Source of the DNA: Spirochaetes bacterium ADurb.Bin218
Lineage (GTDB): Bacteria > Spirochaetota > UBA4802 > UBA5550
Length of the DNA: 34,279 nucleotides
Direction of reading: 5' to 3'
NCBI GenBank assembly: GCA_002069965.1
Contig: MWCI01000034.1
Span: 1 to 34,279 of the forward strand
Shown piece by piece: positions 8,554-17,892 of the stretch (its first letter is position 1; each line of letters begins with the position of its first letter). Under the pieces are notes generated by a model. The model saw nothing but the letters and a program-made list of their open reading frames with translations. It was not told where the DNA came from and ran no database searches. Position numbers and translations under genes: made by a program.

Positions 8554-9237
8554 ATGTTGCTAAATATTGATAGAGTTTTACAACTTCTCGCAGAGGGGAA
8601 AAGCATCGAAAAAATAGCGGAGATGTCCAGCTGCGAAACTGTTGATGTTGTGAAGATAATAAATGATGCAAGGGAATTGCTTTTGAAATATGAAAAACCT
8701 CTGGCAAAAAAGAAATTAATTATTAAAAAAAAATCAACTGAACCAGAAGCTCCTACAACTGTTAAAGAAGTAAATAGCATCAGGGAAATTTTACAGGGAG
8801 CTGATCTCTCTGTTATACCTGTTAAGTCACCCATTACAATCTATGCAACAGGACTGTTCAATGAAAAAACAAATCGTTCAGGAATTGGTATAGTTCTTTT
8901 TGATAAGGAAAACAGACAGGTTGGCAAACTATCGGATTATATTGGTAAAAAGAGTGATCTCGTCTGCGAGGCAATGGCTGTGATAAGAGCCATCAGACTT
9001 GCCAAACACATAGAAGCAAGTGATGTAAGGTTGCGAATAAGCTCAGAAATTCTCATGAGGTATATTGAAGGCAAGTCAAGAGATAGGTTGCCTGAGCTTG
9101 GAAAATATCTTGAACAGATTAAAGAACTTTCAGAGAAGTTAAATTTAAAATTTGAAGTAATTACTAAAGCCCAAAATGATAAGGCTATTTTTTTAGCTCA
9201 AAAGGCTACTGAAAAAGCGTTCAAGCATGGAAGATAA
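8554..9237 (+). CDS. RNase H-like fold protein with degenerate active site
   Basis: This is 227 residues from the ATG at 8554; longer GTG starts would run into the zinc-ribbon gene. An N-terminal helical, HTH-like segment (about 5-45, KSIEKIAEMSSCETVDVVKI) and a lysine-rich linker precede an RNase HI-like domain (about 93-225). Within it ITIYATGLFNEKTNRSGIGI aligns with the usual Y-x-DG-A-x(n)-G-x-G strand. The first catalytic Asp is replaced (T99-G100), Glu is kept (E139 in CEAMAVIRAI), the next Asp is Ser (S163/S164) and the last Asp appears as Ile in NDKAIFLA. It is probably a binding rather than a cutting protein. It overlaps recJ by 11 bp. Confidence 0.75.
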   Translation: MLLNIDRVLQLLAEGKSIEKIAEMSSCETVDVVKIINDARELLLKYEKPLAKKKLIIKKKSTEPEAPTTVKEVNSIREILQGADLSVIPVKSPITIYATGLFNEKTNRSGIGIVLFDKENRQVGKLSDYIGKKSDLVCEAMAVIRAIRLAKHIEASDVRLRISSEILMRYIEGKSRDRLPELGKYLEQIKELSEKLNLKFEVITKAQNDKAIFLAQKATEKAFKHGR

Positions 9238-11287
9238 AATTCAGATCTGTGAAGCTACTTTTTGTGCTATAAAAGGCAATAGTGCTGAATGCGCTATTGA
9301 AGAAAATCTTGCTGCCCTGCTATATATGCGCGATATAAAAACTCCTGCAGAGATATATCGCTTTTTATATCCCTCTATGAGTGATCTTCATAGCCCCTTT
9401 TTGATGAGTGGGGTTAGGGAGGCTGTTTTGAGAATTAAGCAAGCTATCTCAAAAAAGGAAAAGATTGCTATATTTGCAGATTCTGATCTGGATGGAATAA
9501 CCTCTCTGGCAATAGTGTTTGATGTCCTTTCAAAATGCTATCAGGAGCCCTTTATCAGATATTTAAAAGATGATGAAGGCTATGGTCTCACATGTGACAT
9601 AATTGATGAGTTCATTGCCAATGATATATCTCTTTTAATTACTGTTGACTCTGGAATAAGAGATATTGAAGAAATAAGCTATGCGCGACAGAAGGGCATT
9701 GATACAATTGTTACAGATCATCATGAGCCTGATTTGATTTTGCCTGATGCTATTATTATAAATCCCAAATGTAGCAGTTGCAGTTATCCCTTTGACAGCC
9801 TGGCAGGAGTGGGGGTTGCCTTTAAACTTGCCCATGCCTTTCTTTTGAGTTTTACAGGTACTTTTGACAAATCCTTTGTGCTTATCCATGGTGATGGTGA
9901 TAGATTGCTTATAAGAAGGGTGTGTAATGGAGTTTATTCTGATATAATTGAAGTTGGATTAAGTGAGTTTATAAACTTTAGAGCAAGAGAAATTATTGGA
10001 AATGACAATATTGTCCTCGGTTGCAATATACAGGAAGAGATAGATGTTTTTATAAGACTTGAGTTTTCTAAAAATGACATAAATACTTTAAGGGGACTTG
10101 CAAAATTTTTCACTGGAACGGATTTTGATGATAATAACTTGCTGGAGAGGCTTGCTCATATTTTTTTTATAAAGGGGCGCTTTAGAGATGAGGATCTATT
10201 TTTAAAGATATTTCTTGAGATTGAGATGAGAAGTTATCCAAAGGTTATGGAGAGGATTGAGTATTATCTCAGTCTTGTTGCAATTGGGACTATTGCAGAT
10301 GTTATGCCTCTTGTTGGGGAGAATAGAATTTTAACCAAACTTGGTTTGAGATGTTACAGAGAGGGCAAAGGTCATATTGGTATTTCCACATTGCTTAATA
10401 ATTCAGATCCATCATCAAAAAAAATAAGCTGGAGTGTGGCACCTTTGCTTAATGCTCCAGGTAGATTAGGAGAGACTTCTCTCACTGTAAAATTTTTCCT
10501 TACCCAAAACTATGAAGATCTTTTTGATCTTATAAAATCAATTGAGCGTATTAATAATGAGCGAAAAAAGATTGTGGCTTCTATCACTGATAAGCTTAAA
10601 GATAAAATAAAGTCCGAGGAAAACTCTGATTTTAATAATATATTTTTCTATATTGATGAAGATGTCAAAAGCGGCATAGCAGGGCTCATTGCAAATAGAG
10701 TTGCTGATCTTATTAAAAAGCCAGTTATTATTGCAGCAAGGGATAATTTACCTGGATACATAAAGGGTTCTGGTAGAAGCTATGATGATTTTGATTTTTT
10801 TAAATTTGTAGAGCCTTTTTCTTCCATGTTTGAAAGAATAGGTGGTCATGCCCAGGCTTTTGGCTTTACAGTTAAAGAAGAAAATCTCTATGAGGTAATT
10901 TCAAAGATAGACAGAGCTGTCGTGCTGGAGAGTTCCTGCAAAAGGCTCAAGGCTGACCTGATCATTGATATAGAGGATATAAGTGCAGATTTTATAGATT
11001 CGCTTTATCTTCTTGAGCCCTTTGGCAAGTCAAATGAAGAGCCTGTCTTTATGTCAAAGGGTGTGAGGATTACTTCTTTTTTTGCCTTTGGAAATGGAGA
11101 GAAACACGGGCGCTTTGTTTTAAAAAATGGCCTTCATGTCATAGGGTGGAACCTTTTTGAGAAGATGCAAGAATATTACTCCATGAATGAGGCACTGGAT
11201 TTGATTTTTACTCTTGAAAATAATATTTATTTGAATAAAAAATATCCACGTCTTATTTTGCTTGATCTTGATGTATCAAAGGGCTAA
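9227..11287 (+). CDS. recJ: Single-strand exonuclease RecJ
   Basis: This 686-residue DHH/DHHA1 phosphoesterase has motif I ADSDLDGITS (residues 84-93), TVDSGI (139-144), the DHH signature VTDHHEPD (162-169) and AGVGVAFKLAH (193-203). Further on it has AIGTIADVMPLVGENR, the DHHA1 region SGIAGLIANRVADLIKKPV, and GSGRS plus GGHAQAFGFTV. It should degrade single-stranded DNA 5' to 3' in recombination and mismatch repair. Motif I reads DSDLDG where DHDxDG is more usual. It is longer than typical RecJ (about 570 residues) because roughly 135 residues (about 210-345) are inserted between the DHH motif block and the AxGTIADxxPL block. It starts inside the RNase H-like gene. Confidence 0.9.
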   Translation: MEDKIQICEATFCAIKGNSAECAIEENLAALLYMRDIKTPAEIYRFLYPSMSDLHSPFLMSGVREAVLRIKQAISKKEKIAIFADSDLDGITSLAIVFDVLSKCYQEPFIRYLKDDEGYGLTCDIIDEFIANDISLLITVDSGIRDIEEISYARQKGIDTIVTDHHEPDLILPDAIIINPKCSSCSYPFDSLAGVGVAFKLAHAFLLSFTGTFDKSFVLIHGDGDRLLIRRVCNGVYSDIIEVGLSEFINFRAREIIGNDNIVLGCNIQEEIDVFIRLEFSKNDINTLRGLAKFFTGTDFDDNNLLERLAHIFFIKGRFRDEDLFLKIFLEIEMRSYPKVMERIEYYLSLVAIGTIADVMPLVGENRILTKLGLRCYREGKGHIGISTLLNNSDPSSKKISWSVAPLLNAPGRLGETSLTVKFFLTQNYEDLFDLIKSIERINNERKKIVASITDKLKDKIKSEENSDFNNIFFYIDEDVKSGIAGLIANRVADLIKKPVIIAARDNLPGYIKGSGRSYDDFDFFKFVEPFSSMFERIGGHAQAFGFTVKEENLYEVISKIDRAVVLESSCKRLKADLIIDIEDISADFIDSLYLLEPFGKSNEEPVFMSKGVRITSFFAFGNGEKHGRFVLKNGLHVIGWNLFEKMQEYYSMNEALDLIFTLENNIYLNKKYPRLILLDLDVSKG

Positions 11288-11469
11288 TTTTTAAATATAA
11301 TTTGCACTTATTCAAAAAAATCTCTTGCTAAAAGGAAGCATTTTGTTTTTTAGTTACTTTGGTCCTGTCTTTTATTATAAATTAGATTTTATTTGCCATT
11401 TTTTAGAGCTATTTTTATCAAAAAGTTTATTTTTTTCAACATTGAAATTTTGAGTAACAGTGGATAGTT

Positions 11470-14202
11470 ATGTATCTTAAATCTATGGACATGTTCGGGT
11501 TTAAATCTTTTGCGGATAAAATCCACATTGAATTTGAACCTGGAATAACAGCAATTGTAGGTCCAAATGGCTGCGGTAAATCCAATGTTGTTGATGCAGT
11601 CAAATGGGTTCTTGGAGAAAAACAGGCAAAAAATATCCGTGGACAGACCATGGAGGATGTTATTTTCTCTGGGACTGACCATAGAAAACCTTTATCTCTT
11701 GCTGAGGTGTCCCTGACAATCGATAACTCTGAAAGAATTCTGGATTTTGATTCTGATTCTGTAACAGTAACAAGGCGTATTTTCCGTGATGGAGAATCTG
11801 AATACCTAATAAACAAATCCCCTGTTCGTCTCAAAGACATAGAAAAGCTTTTTATGGATACAGGAATTGGTAAATCTGCCTATTCTGTAATGGAACAGGG
11901 CAAGATGGATCTTATACTGTCCACAAAGGCTGAGGATCGACGATATCTCTTTGAAGAGGCTGCAGGAATTTCCAGATATAAGATGCAAAAAAAGGAATCC
12001 TTGAAAAAACTTCAGGATACAGGAGATAATCTAAATCGAATCAATGATATTTTGAAAGAAATAGAAAGAGAAAAAGATTTAAAGGCAAAGCAATCAGAAA
12101 AGACAAAGGAATTTTTAAGCCTCAAAGGAAAGCTCTCGGAACTGGATATTAAGGTCAATTTGATTAGATATAAAGACTTTGAGAAGAAATGCGAAAAGAA
12201 TGCTCAGGATATTGAAAAATTACAAAAGGAAAGGGAAGAGATCATAGCAAGGGTTTCAAAAACTCATGCAGAAAATGAAAAAGATGAGAAGCGTAAAAAC
12301 GATCTTCAGTATCAGCTTTTTGAAATAGAAAAAAAATTGGGTGATTATAAAGTTCGTAGAGAAACTATAGATCTTGCAACAGAGAAAAATCGCAAGATTG
12401 TAGAAGAAAACATTCAGAGAAAGGATTCTGTTTTAAGAAAAATTACAGAGAGAAAAGAAAGTCTGGAAAGGCTTTTGTTGGAGAAAAAGAAAAGCGAAGA
12501 AACTGTTGTTGAACTGAAAGAAAAGATTATAACTGATAAGGAAAAGTTATCTGAATTTTTTGAAAATCGTAAGAGAAAAATAGAGTCCATACATAAGTCC
12601 AGAGACAAAATAGAAGATAATAATCGCAAGATAAAAGAAAATGAAGCTTCTCTTAAAAAGCTGCGCGAGGCTCTTGAGATTGTTATAAAAAAGTTAGTTG
12701 ATGCTATTGAGAAGAGAAAGATTGAGCTTGAGGACTCTGAAAACGAAAGACAGGAAGTCAAAAGTCAAATTGAAGATATGCTTAACATTATTGAGATGAA
12801 TCTTAATAATGCCCTTGATGAGCTTAAGCTTAAGTCCTTTGACAGAGCCTGGATGTTTCTTGAAAAGATTGATATTGAGTCTTTAAGAAAAAATATTTAT
12901 AAATTTGAAAGTTATGAGGATGGATTTCGATCAATTCTCTTTGATAAAACAGGGATACATGCAGAAAAGGAAAATCTTGATAAAAGAATAAGGGATTTAG
13001 TTCTTGCAATTGATGAATTGCGTGCTGATAATTCAATGCTTGATGAATTTATTCAAAATGAGCAGCGTGAGCTTGAAAACATAAATGGGATGATTACAAG
13101 GATTGATCGTGATATTGCAAAATATGAAAACGACAGCAACTGGATTGAAAAACAGATGCTCTCTCTTAATCATCAGATTGAGGATATAAAAAAGCAAATA
13201 GAAAACTTCAATGAGGACATTCAAAGAACAGAAAAGATTATAGATGACCTCAATAAAGAGATAAAGGAATCAGAGGATAAGCTTATACAGTTCAATGAAA
13301 AGAGTGAGGCCTTAAAGAAGAGTATAAATGAACTTATTGCCCATAGAAGTGAGATTGAAAATAAAATTGCTCAGAGAAAAAACGATACTCGCAAAGATGA
13401 GGAAGAGCTTGCAAAAATTAATGAGAGAATATCTAATCTTGAAAAAAGTGGAGTTGAGCTTTCTTTTAAGCGTGATGGCATACTTGACTATCTGTGGACT
13501 GAGTATGAAAAGAAGATATCAGATCTCTCTGATATTAAAGTAAGTGAGAATATGCTTGCTGACTTTCAAAATGAGATTGCAGATTTGAAAAAGAAGATAC
13601 AGGATTTAGGGCCAATAAATAATCTTGCCATACAGGAATATAGAGATCTAAAGAAGAGATTTGAATATTATCTTGACCAGAAAACAGATATAGAAAAGGC
13701 AAGGGAAGATATTATTTCTGTTATAGAAGAGATAAACAAAACATCGGTTGATCTTTTTATTTCAACATTCAATGAAATTCAAAAAAATTTTTCTGAGATG
13801 TTTAAAAGGCTTTTTGAAGGAGGTGAGGCTTTTCTTGAGCTTTCTGAGCCAGAGAATGTTCTTGAAAGTGGCATAGAAATTATAGTGAGGCCTCCTGGAA
13901 AGAAATTTAAAAACATCAATCTTTTATCTGGAGGGGAAAGGGCTCTTACTGCAATTGCCCTGCTTTTTGCAACCTATATGGTAAAACCGTCGCCCTTTTG
14001 CTTTTTAGATGAGATCGATGCTCCCCTTGATGAGCAAAATATACAGCGTTTTGTGAAGATGCTCAGGGAGTTTTCAAAAAGCACCCAGTTCATTATTGTT
14101 ACACATAACAAAAAGACTATGCACATAAGCGAGTCTATATATGGTGTTACAATGGAAGAGCCAGGTGTTTCAAAGGTAATTTCTGTAAAGATGGAAAGAT
14201 GA
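11470..14202 (+). CDS. smc: SMC-family chromosome segregation ATPase, short form
   Basis: This 910-residue condensin-type ATPase has an N-terminal head with Walker A GPNGCGKS at 31-38, KNIRGQTMEDVIFSG and YSVMEQGKMDLIL. Two long coiled-coil arms follow (about 170-455 and 500-760). The C-terminal head carries signature LLSGGERALTAIAL (about 818-831) and Walker B FCFLDEIDAPLD (D847, E848). Bacterial SMC is usually near 1,170-1,190 residues with a globular hinge of about 150 residues. Here the arms are short, and the middle has only a weakly non-coiled stretch of about 40 residues (455-495) with no hinge motifs that I recognise. The head matches SMC rather than RecN or Rad50. The gene lies 182 bp after recJ, so it may have its own promoter. 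Confidence 0.88.
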   Translation: MYLKSMDMFGFKSFADKIHIEFEPGITAIVGPNGCGKSNVVDAVKWVLGEKQAKNIRGQTMEDVIFSGTDHRKPLSLAEVSLTIDNSERILDFDSDSVTVTRRIFRDGESEYLINKSPVRLKDIEKLFMDTGIGKSAYSVMEQGKMDLILSTKAEDRRYLFEEAAGISRYKMQKKESLKKLQDTGDNLNRINDILKEIEREKDLKAKQSEKTKEFLSLKGKLSELDIKVNLIRYKDFEKKCEKNAQDIEKLQKEREEIIARVSKTHAENEKDEKRKNDLQYQLFEIEKKLGDYKVRRETIDLATEKNRKIVEENIQRKDSVLRKITERKESLERLLLEKKKSEETVVELKEKIITDKEKLSEFFENRKRKIESIHKSRDKIEDNNRKIKENEASLKKLREALEIVIKKLVDAIEKRKIELEDSENERQEVKSQIEDMLNIIEMNLNNALDELKLKSFDRAWMFLEKIDIESLRKNIYKFESYEDGFRSILFDKTGIHAEKENLDKRIRDLVLAIDELRADNSMLDEFIQNEQRELENINGMITRIDRDIAKYENDSNWIEKQMLSLNHQIEDIKKQIENFNEDIQRTEKIIDDLNKEIKESEDKLIQFNEKSEALKKSINELIAHRSEIENKIAQRKNDTRKDEEELAKINERISNLEKSGVELSFKRDGILDYLWTEYEKKISDLSDIKVSENMLADFQNEIADLKKKIQDLGPINNLAIQEYRDLKKRFEYYLDQKTDIEKAREDIISVIEEINKTSVDLFISTFNEIQKNFSEMFKRLFEGGEAFLELSEPENVLESGIEIIVRPPGKKFKNINLLSGGERALTAIALLFATYMVKPSPFCFLDEIDAPLDEQNIQRFVKMLREFSKSTQFIIVTHNKKTMHISESIYGVTMEEPGVSKVISVKMER

Positions 14203-14212
14203 TATAAAAATG

Positions 14213-14256
14213 ATACAAAAATGTTATTTTACATGGCAAAAATAACATTTTTGTAT
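14213..14256 (+). terminator. 18-bp perfect hairpin after smc
   Basis: The arms 14213-14230 and 14239-14256 are exact inverted complements separated by an 8-base loop (ACATGGCA). The hairpin begins 11 bases after the smc stop. The right arm contains a run of five T (ATTTTTG), but there is no classical GC stem with a U tail, so termination is the likely but unproven role. Confidence 0.6.
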
Positions 14257-14405
14257 TGAATACTTCCTCCTTTTTGTTCGCTAATTTATCCAATAAAATT
14301 TCATCATATATACACATCGATATATTTAACATGGTAATCCTTTGATTGTTACATTTGAGTTAATTATCCTTCTATTTTTCTTTTCAATTATTTCTAAATT
14401 TTAAA

Positions 14406-14422
14406 TGGCACAAACCTTGCAT
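14406..14422 (+). promoter_or_regulatory. Sigma-54 (RpoN) promoter for amtB-glnB
   Basis: TGGCAC (14406-14411), five bases, then TTGCAT (14417-14422) match the -24/-12 consensus TGGCAC-N5-TTGCA exactly, with correct GG/GC spacing. Transcription would start near 14433, about 20 bases before the amtB ATG. The gene after P-II encodes a sigma-54 activator with GAFTGA, which fits this promoter. The activator's upstream site should lie in the AT-rich 14260-14400 stretch, but I see no clear dyad. Confidence 0.85.
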
Positions 14423-14452
14423 ATACTAAAAGCAAAATAATTGGAGGTTTAT

Positions 14453-15838
14453 ATGTTTACATTAAGAATTGTTTTGCTTTTGGTAGCAGGGCTTTTTGCC
14501 TTTTCGAAGGGGCTTTACGCTGAAGAGATTGCAACAAAGGCAGATGTTAACTCAATTATTGCAAATCTTAACATAGTATGGACTCTTGTGGCTGCAATAC
14601 TTGTTTTCTGGATGCAGGCAGGTTTTGCCATGGTAGAGTCTGGTTTTGCAAGATCAAAGAATACAGTTAATATCCTCATGAAGAATCTTATGGATTTTTG
14701 TATTGGAACACTTGTCTTTTATGCAATTGGCTTTGGCTTAATGTTTGGCTCAAGCAAGTATGGAATAATTGGCAGCGATTTATTTTTTATGAAAGGAATA
14801 GTCGGTGCAGAAAATGGTGCAGAATGGGGTTGGACCTTTGTTATTTTTCAGACTGTTTTTGCTGCTACCTCTGCAACAATAGTATCAGGGGCTATGGCAG
14901 AAAGAACAAAGTTTAAAGCCTATCTTGTCTATTGTGTTTTTATATGCCTCTTTATTTATCCAATTTTTGGGAAATGGGCATGGGGGTCGCTTTTTAATAG
15001 CGAGGCTGCAGGATGGCTGCAGAAGTTGCCAACTGGTTCTTTTGTAGATTTTGCTGGCTCAACAGTTGTTCATTCAATTGGCGGATGGCTTGCTCTTGCC
15101 GGTGCTTTACTTGTCGGTCCAAGGATAGGAAAATATGGCCCAGATGGAACTCCAAGAGCTATACCTGGTCATAACATAACAATTGCAGCACTTGGAGTCT
15201 TTATCTTATGGATGGGGTGGTTTGGATTTAATCCTGGTTCAACTACAATAGGAAATGGAGAAATAGGACGAGTTGCAATGATTACAAATTTGTCCGGTGC
15301 AGTTGCTGCAATAAGTGCAATGGCAACAGCATGGATTTTGTTTAAAAAACCTGATGCATCAATGGCTCTTAATGGTGCTCTGGCTGGTCTTGTGGGTATT
15401 ACTGCAGGGTGCTACACTGTTACTCCAGTGGGGGCTTTGATAATAGGGCTTGTCTCTGGGGTGATTGTGGTGTTAAGCGTTATATTCATAGATAAGGTTT
15501 TAAAGATCGATGATCCTGTTGGAGCAATAAGCGTTCATGGAGTCTGTGGCCTGTGGGGCACTCTTGCCTGTGGTCTTTTTAATGCAGAGAAGGTAATAGG
15601 TATAAAAGAAGTTAGCACAGGTCTGTTCTATGGAGGAGGTTTCAATCAGCTTATAAGTCAGCTTATAGGTGCAGGTACAGCCTTTGTATGGTCTTTTGGA
15701 ATAGGCCTTGCACTTTTTAAAATTATAGATTTAACAATTGGGCTTCGCGTTACAAGAGAAGAGGAACTTCGAGGCCTTGATATTGATGAACATGGAATGG
15801 AAGCATATCATGGTTTCCAAATTTTTACAAATCAATAG
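14453..15838 (+). CDS. amtB: Ammonium transporter AmtB
   Basis: This is 461 residues from the ATG at 14453, with GGAGG five bases upstream. A cleavable signal peptide (ending near GLYAEE) precedes about 11 transmembrane helices. Amt hallmarks are [18 protein letters not shown], the pore histidines in STVVHSIGG and [22 protein letters not shown] and the cytoplasmic C-terminal region [22 protein letters not shown] that P-II contacts. It conducts ammonium across the inner membrane under nitrogen limitation. It is followed 14 bp later by the P-II gene, the classic amtB-glnK pairing (here transporter first), and is driven by the sigma-54 promoter at 14406. Confidence 0.96.
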   Translation: MFTLRIVLLLVAGLFAFSKGLYAEEIATKADVNSIIANLNIVWTLVAAILVFWMQAGFAMVESGFARSKNTVNILMKNLMDFCIGTLVFYAIGFGLMFGSSKYGIIGSDLFFMKGIVGAENGAEWGWTFVIFQTVFAATSATIVSGAMAERTKFKAYLVYCVFICLFIYPIFGKWAWGSLFNSEAAGWLQKLPTGSFVDFAGSTVVHSIGGWLALAGALLVGPRIGKYGPDGTPRAIPGHNITIAALGVFILWMGWFGFNPGSTTIGNGEIGRVAMITNLSGAVAAISAMATAWILFKKPDASMALNGALAGLVGITAGCYTVTPVGALIIGLVSGVIVVLSVIFIDKVLKIDDPVGAISVHGVCGLWGTLACGLFNAEKVIGIKEVSTGLFYGGGFNQLISQLIGAGTAFVWSFGIGLALFKIIDLTIGLRVTREEELRGLDIDEHGMEAYHGFQIFTNQ

Positions 15839-15852
15839 CAGAGGAGGAGGTT

Positions 15853-16194
15853 ATGAAATTAATAACAGCATATATTAAACCAGAGAAGCTTAATGATGTA
15901 AAACAGGCTCTTTTCGATGCAGATGTAAAGAAGATGTCTGTAACTAATTCTCTTGGTTGTGGTCAGCAAGGTGGTTATAGTGAAACTTACAGAGGGATTA
16001 TGGTTGAGGTTAATCTAATCAAAAAGGTAAGGCTTGAGATAGCAGTAAATGATGACTTTGTCGAAAGAACAATAAAGGCCATAATAAAAGGGGCTAAAAC
16101 AGGATCAATTGGTGATGGGAAGATTTTTGTTACAGATCTGGAACGCTGCATAAGAATTAGAACTGAAGAAGAAGGCAAAAGTGCAATTGGATAG
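15853..16194 (+). CDS. Nitrogen regulatory P-II protein (GlnB/GlnK family)
   Basis: This 113-residue trimeric sensor has the P-II core [13 protein letters not shown], the T-loop [13 protein letters not shown], the B-loop [11 protein letters not shown] and the C-terminal RIRTEEEG. Gln39 and Lys58, involved in 2-oxoglutarate/ATP binding, are kept at E. coli numbering. The uridylylation tyrosine is not: residue 51 is Val in an ungapped alignment (YRGIMV here, YRGAEY in E. coli). Control by GlnD at Tyr51 is therefore unlikely and effector binding alone may regulate it. It probably gates the adjacent AmtB. GGAGG lies upstream of the ATG and a strong hairpin follows the stop. Confidence 0.93.
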   Translation: MKLITAYIKPEKLNDVKQALFDADVKKMSVTNSLGCGQQGGYSETYRGIMVEVNLIKKVRLEIAVNDDFVERTIKAIIKGAKTGSIGDGKIFVTDLERCIRIRTEEEGKSAIG

Positions 16195-16197
16195 TAA

Positions 16198-16230
16198 TTT
16201 AAGGGAGGAGTGATAAATTCCTCCCTTAAA
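16198..16230 (+). terminator. Hairpin after the P-II gene
   Basis: TTTAAGGGAGGA (16198-16209) pairs perfectly with TCCTCCCTTAAA (16219-16230) across a nine-base loop. It starts three bases after the P-II stop. The U-tail is poor (TATTCTATA), so termination may be partial and allow read-through into the activator gene. Confidence 0.6.
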
Positions 16231-16350
16231 TATTCTATAAAGTTACAAAAATGTAAAATTACACTGCATATCACATATTTATACCAAAAGTATTTTGAAG
16301 AATATAGCTATCTGAATATTTTGAAACTACTTTATTGTATAATAGGTGAT

Positions 16351-17880
16351 ATGATGGAATACGCAAATAGTAGAGCTAATTCTCTTCTTGAAGATATAGG
16401 AAGGGAGTTTATAAGTAGTAATAAGGACATTAATGTTCTTTTGAATAATGTATTCAATCTTATCGTTTCTTATTACAATATAGAAAGAGGAATGATTAGC
16501 ATATATCATAAAGATGAGGGGGAGATCTCAGTTGACATTCACTATGGCTATACAAAGGAAGAGGTCGAAAGAGGAGTATACAGGCCAGGTGAAGGGATAA
16601 TAGGAACAGTTGTTCAGACTGGCAGCCCTATTATAATACAGGATATAAGAAATGAACCCAGGTTTTTAAATAGAACTGGAGCCAACAGAAATATACTTAC
16701 CAATAGAGTGTCTTTTATTTGCATACCAATTATTGTCGATAACAGCGTAATAGGTGCAATATCTGTGGATATAATCAATAATTCAGGCCGTGATCTCTCT
16801 GAGGAATTCCATATGCTTACAACTATATCTATAATGATATCACAGGCCGTGAATAGCAAGATGGAAATGATTAGAAGGGAGCGCCGCCTTAAAGAAGAAA
16901 ATGCTGCGCTTAGATCTAAAATCGAAAGCACTATTATTTCTTCAAAGATTATAGGGAAATCACGTGCCATCAGAGAGTTGTATGAAAAGATAGTTTTGGT
17001 CTCAAATACAGATACAACAGTGCTCATTCTTGGTGAAAGTGGGACAGGAAAGGAACTCATAGCAGATGCAATTGTGGAAAATAGCAACCGTAAGGATAAG
17101 CCTTATATAAAAGTAAATATTGCATCTTTACCTAAGAATTTAATTGAGGCGGAGCTTTTTGGCTATGAGCGTGGCGCTTTTACTGGAGCTATCGGAACCA
17201 AGAAGGGCAAGTTTGAGGCAGCAAATGGAGGAACCATTTTCATTGATGAGATAGGGGATCTCGATCTGGATCTTCAGGTGCACCTGCTGCGTGTTTTGCA
17301 AAATAAAACAATTGATCGGGTAGGTGGCATTGAACCTATAGCAGTGGATGTGAGGGTAATTGCTGCAACTCACAGGGATCTTGACTTGATGGTGGAGAAA
17401 GGTTTGTTCCGTCAGGATTTATATTACAGGTTGAATATATTTCAGATTTATTCTCCTCCATTGCGTGAAAGAAAATCTGATATTGTACTTCTGGCTGATC
17501 ATTTTTTGGACTTTTATTCAAAAAAATTGAACAAAGAGGTAAAGCGAATAACTCAAGAGGCTATAGATTTACTTGTAAATTATAATTGGCCAGGCAATGT
17601 TCGTGAACTGGAGAATTGCATTGAAAGAGCAGTAATTCTATGCAAAGAAGATTCTTTACGTAGCTATCATCTGCCTCCATCATTGCAAAAGGGAACAGCT
17701 ACTAAATCCTTATCCTTTGAAGAAAGGGTAAGTCAATTTGAGAGAGAAATTATAATTGATGCCCTGGCCAATACAAATGGGAATGTCTCACAGGCTGCAA
17801 AGGAGTTGGGCACAACAAAGAGGATAATAAGTTACAAAATGAATAAGCTGGGTATAGACTACAGGAAGTTTAGGGTATAA
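16351..17880 (+). CDS. NifA-like sigma-54-dependent transcriptional activator
   Basis: This is 509 residues from the ATG at 16351 (the ATG at 16354 has better spacing from AGGT at 16344). The order is an N-terminal GAF sensory domain (about 30-185; SYYNIERGMISIY, RPGEGIIGTVVQTG, CIPIIVDNSVIGAIS), an AAA+ domain with Walker A GESGTGKE (about 228-235), the sigma-54-contacting GAFTGA (275-280) and GGTIFIDEIGDL, then a C-terminal Fis-type HTH (NVSQAAKELGTTKRIISYKM). This matches the NifA architecture, but no nif genes are in the window, so the target may simply be amtB-glnB or other nitrogen genes. The next gene converges on it with only 12 bp between. Confidence 0.88.
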   Translation: MMEYANSRANSLLEDIGREFISSNKDINVLLNNVFNLIVSYYNIERGMISIYHKDEGEISVDIHYGYTKEEVERGVYRPGEGIIGTVVQTGSPIIIQDIRNEPRFLNRTGANRNILTNRVSFICIPIIVDNSVIGAISVDIINNSGRDLSEEFHMLTTISIMISQAVNSKMEMIRRERRLKEENAALRSKIESTIISSKIIGKSRAIRELYEKIVLVSNTDTTVLILGESGTGKELIADAIVENSNRKDKPYIKVNIASLPKNLIEAELFGYERGAFTGAIGTKKGKFEAANGGTIFIDEIGDLDLDLQVHLLRVLQNKTIDRVGGIEPIAVDVRVIAATHRDLDLMVEKGLFRQDLYYRLNIFQIYSPPLRERKSDIVLLADHFLDFYSKKLNKEVKRITQEAIDLLVNYNWPGNVRELENCIERAVILCKEDSLRSYHLPPSLQKGTATKSLSFEERVSQFEREIIIDALANTNGNVSQAAKELGTTKRIISYKMNKLGIDYRKFRV

Positions 17881-17892
17881 ATATTTAATATT

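Noticed and set aside
11436-11840. 134-codon minus-strand ORF over the smc start
   Set aside because: It lies opposite the conserved Walker A region of smc, and its protein resembles nothing; it is a shadow of codon bias.
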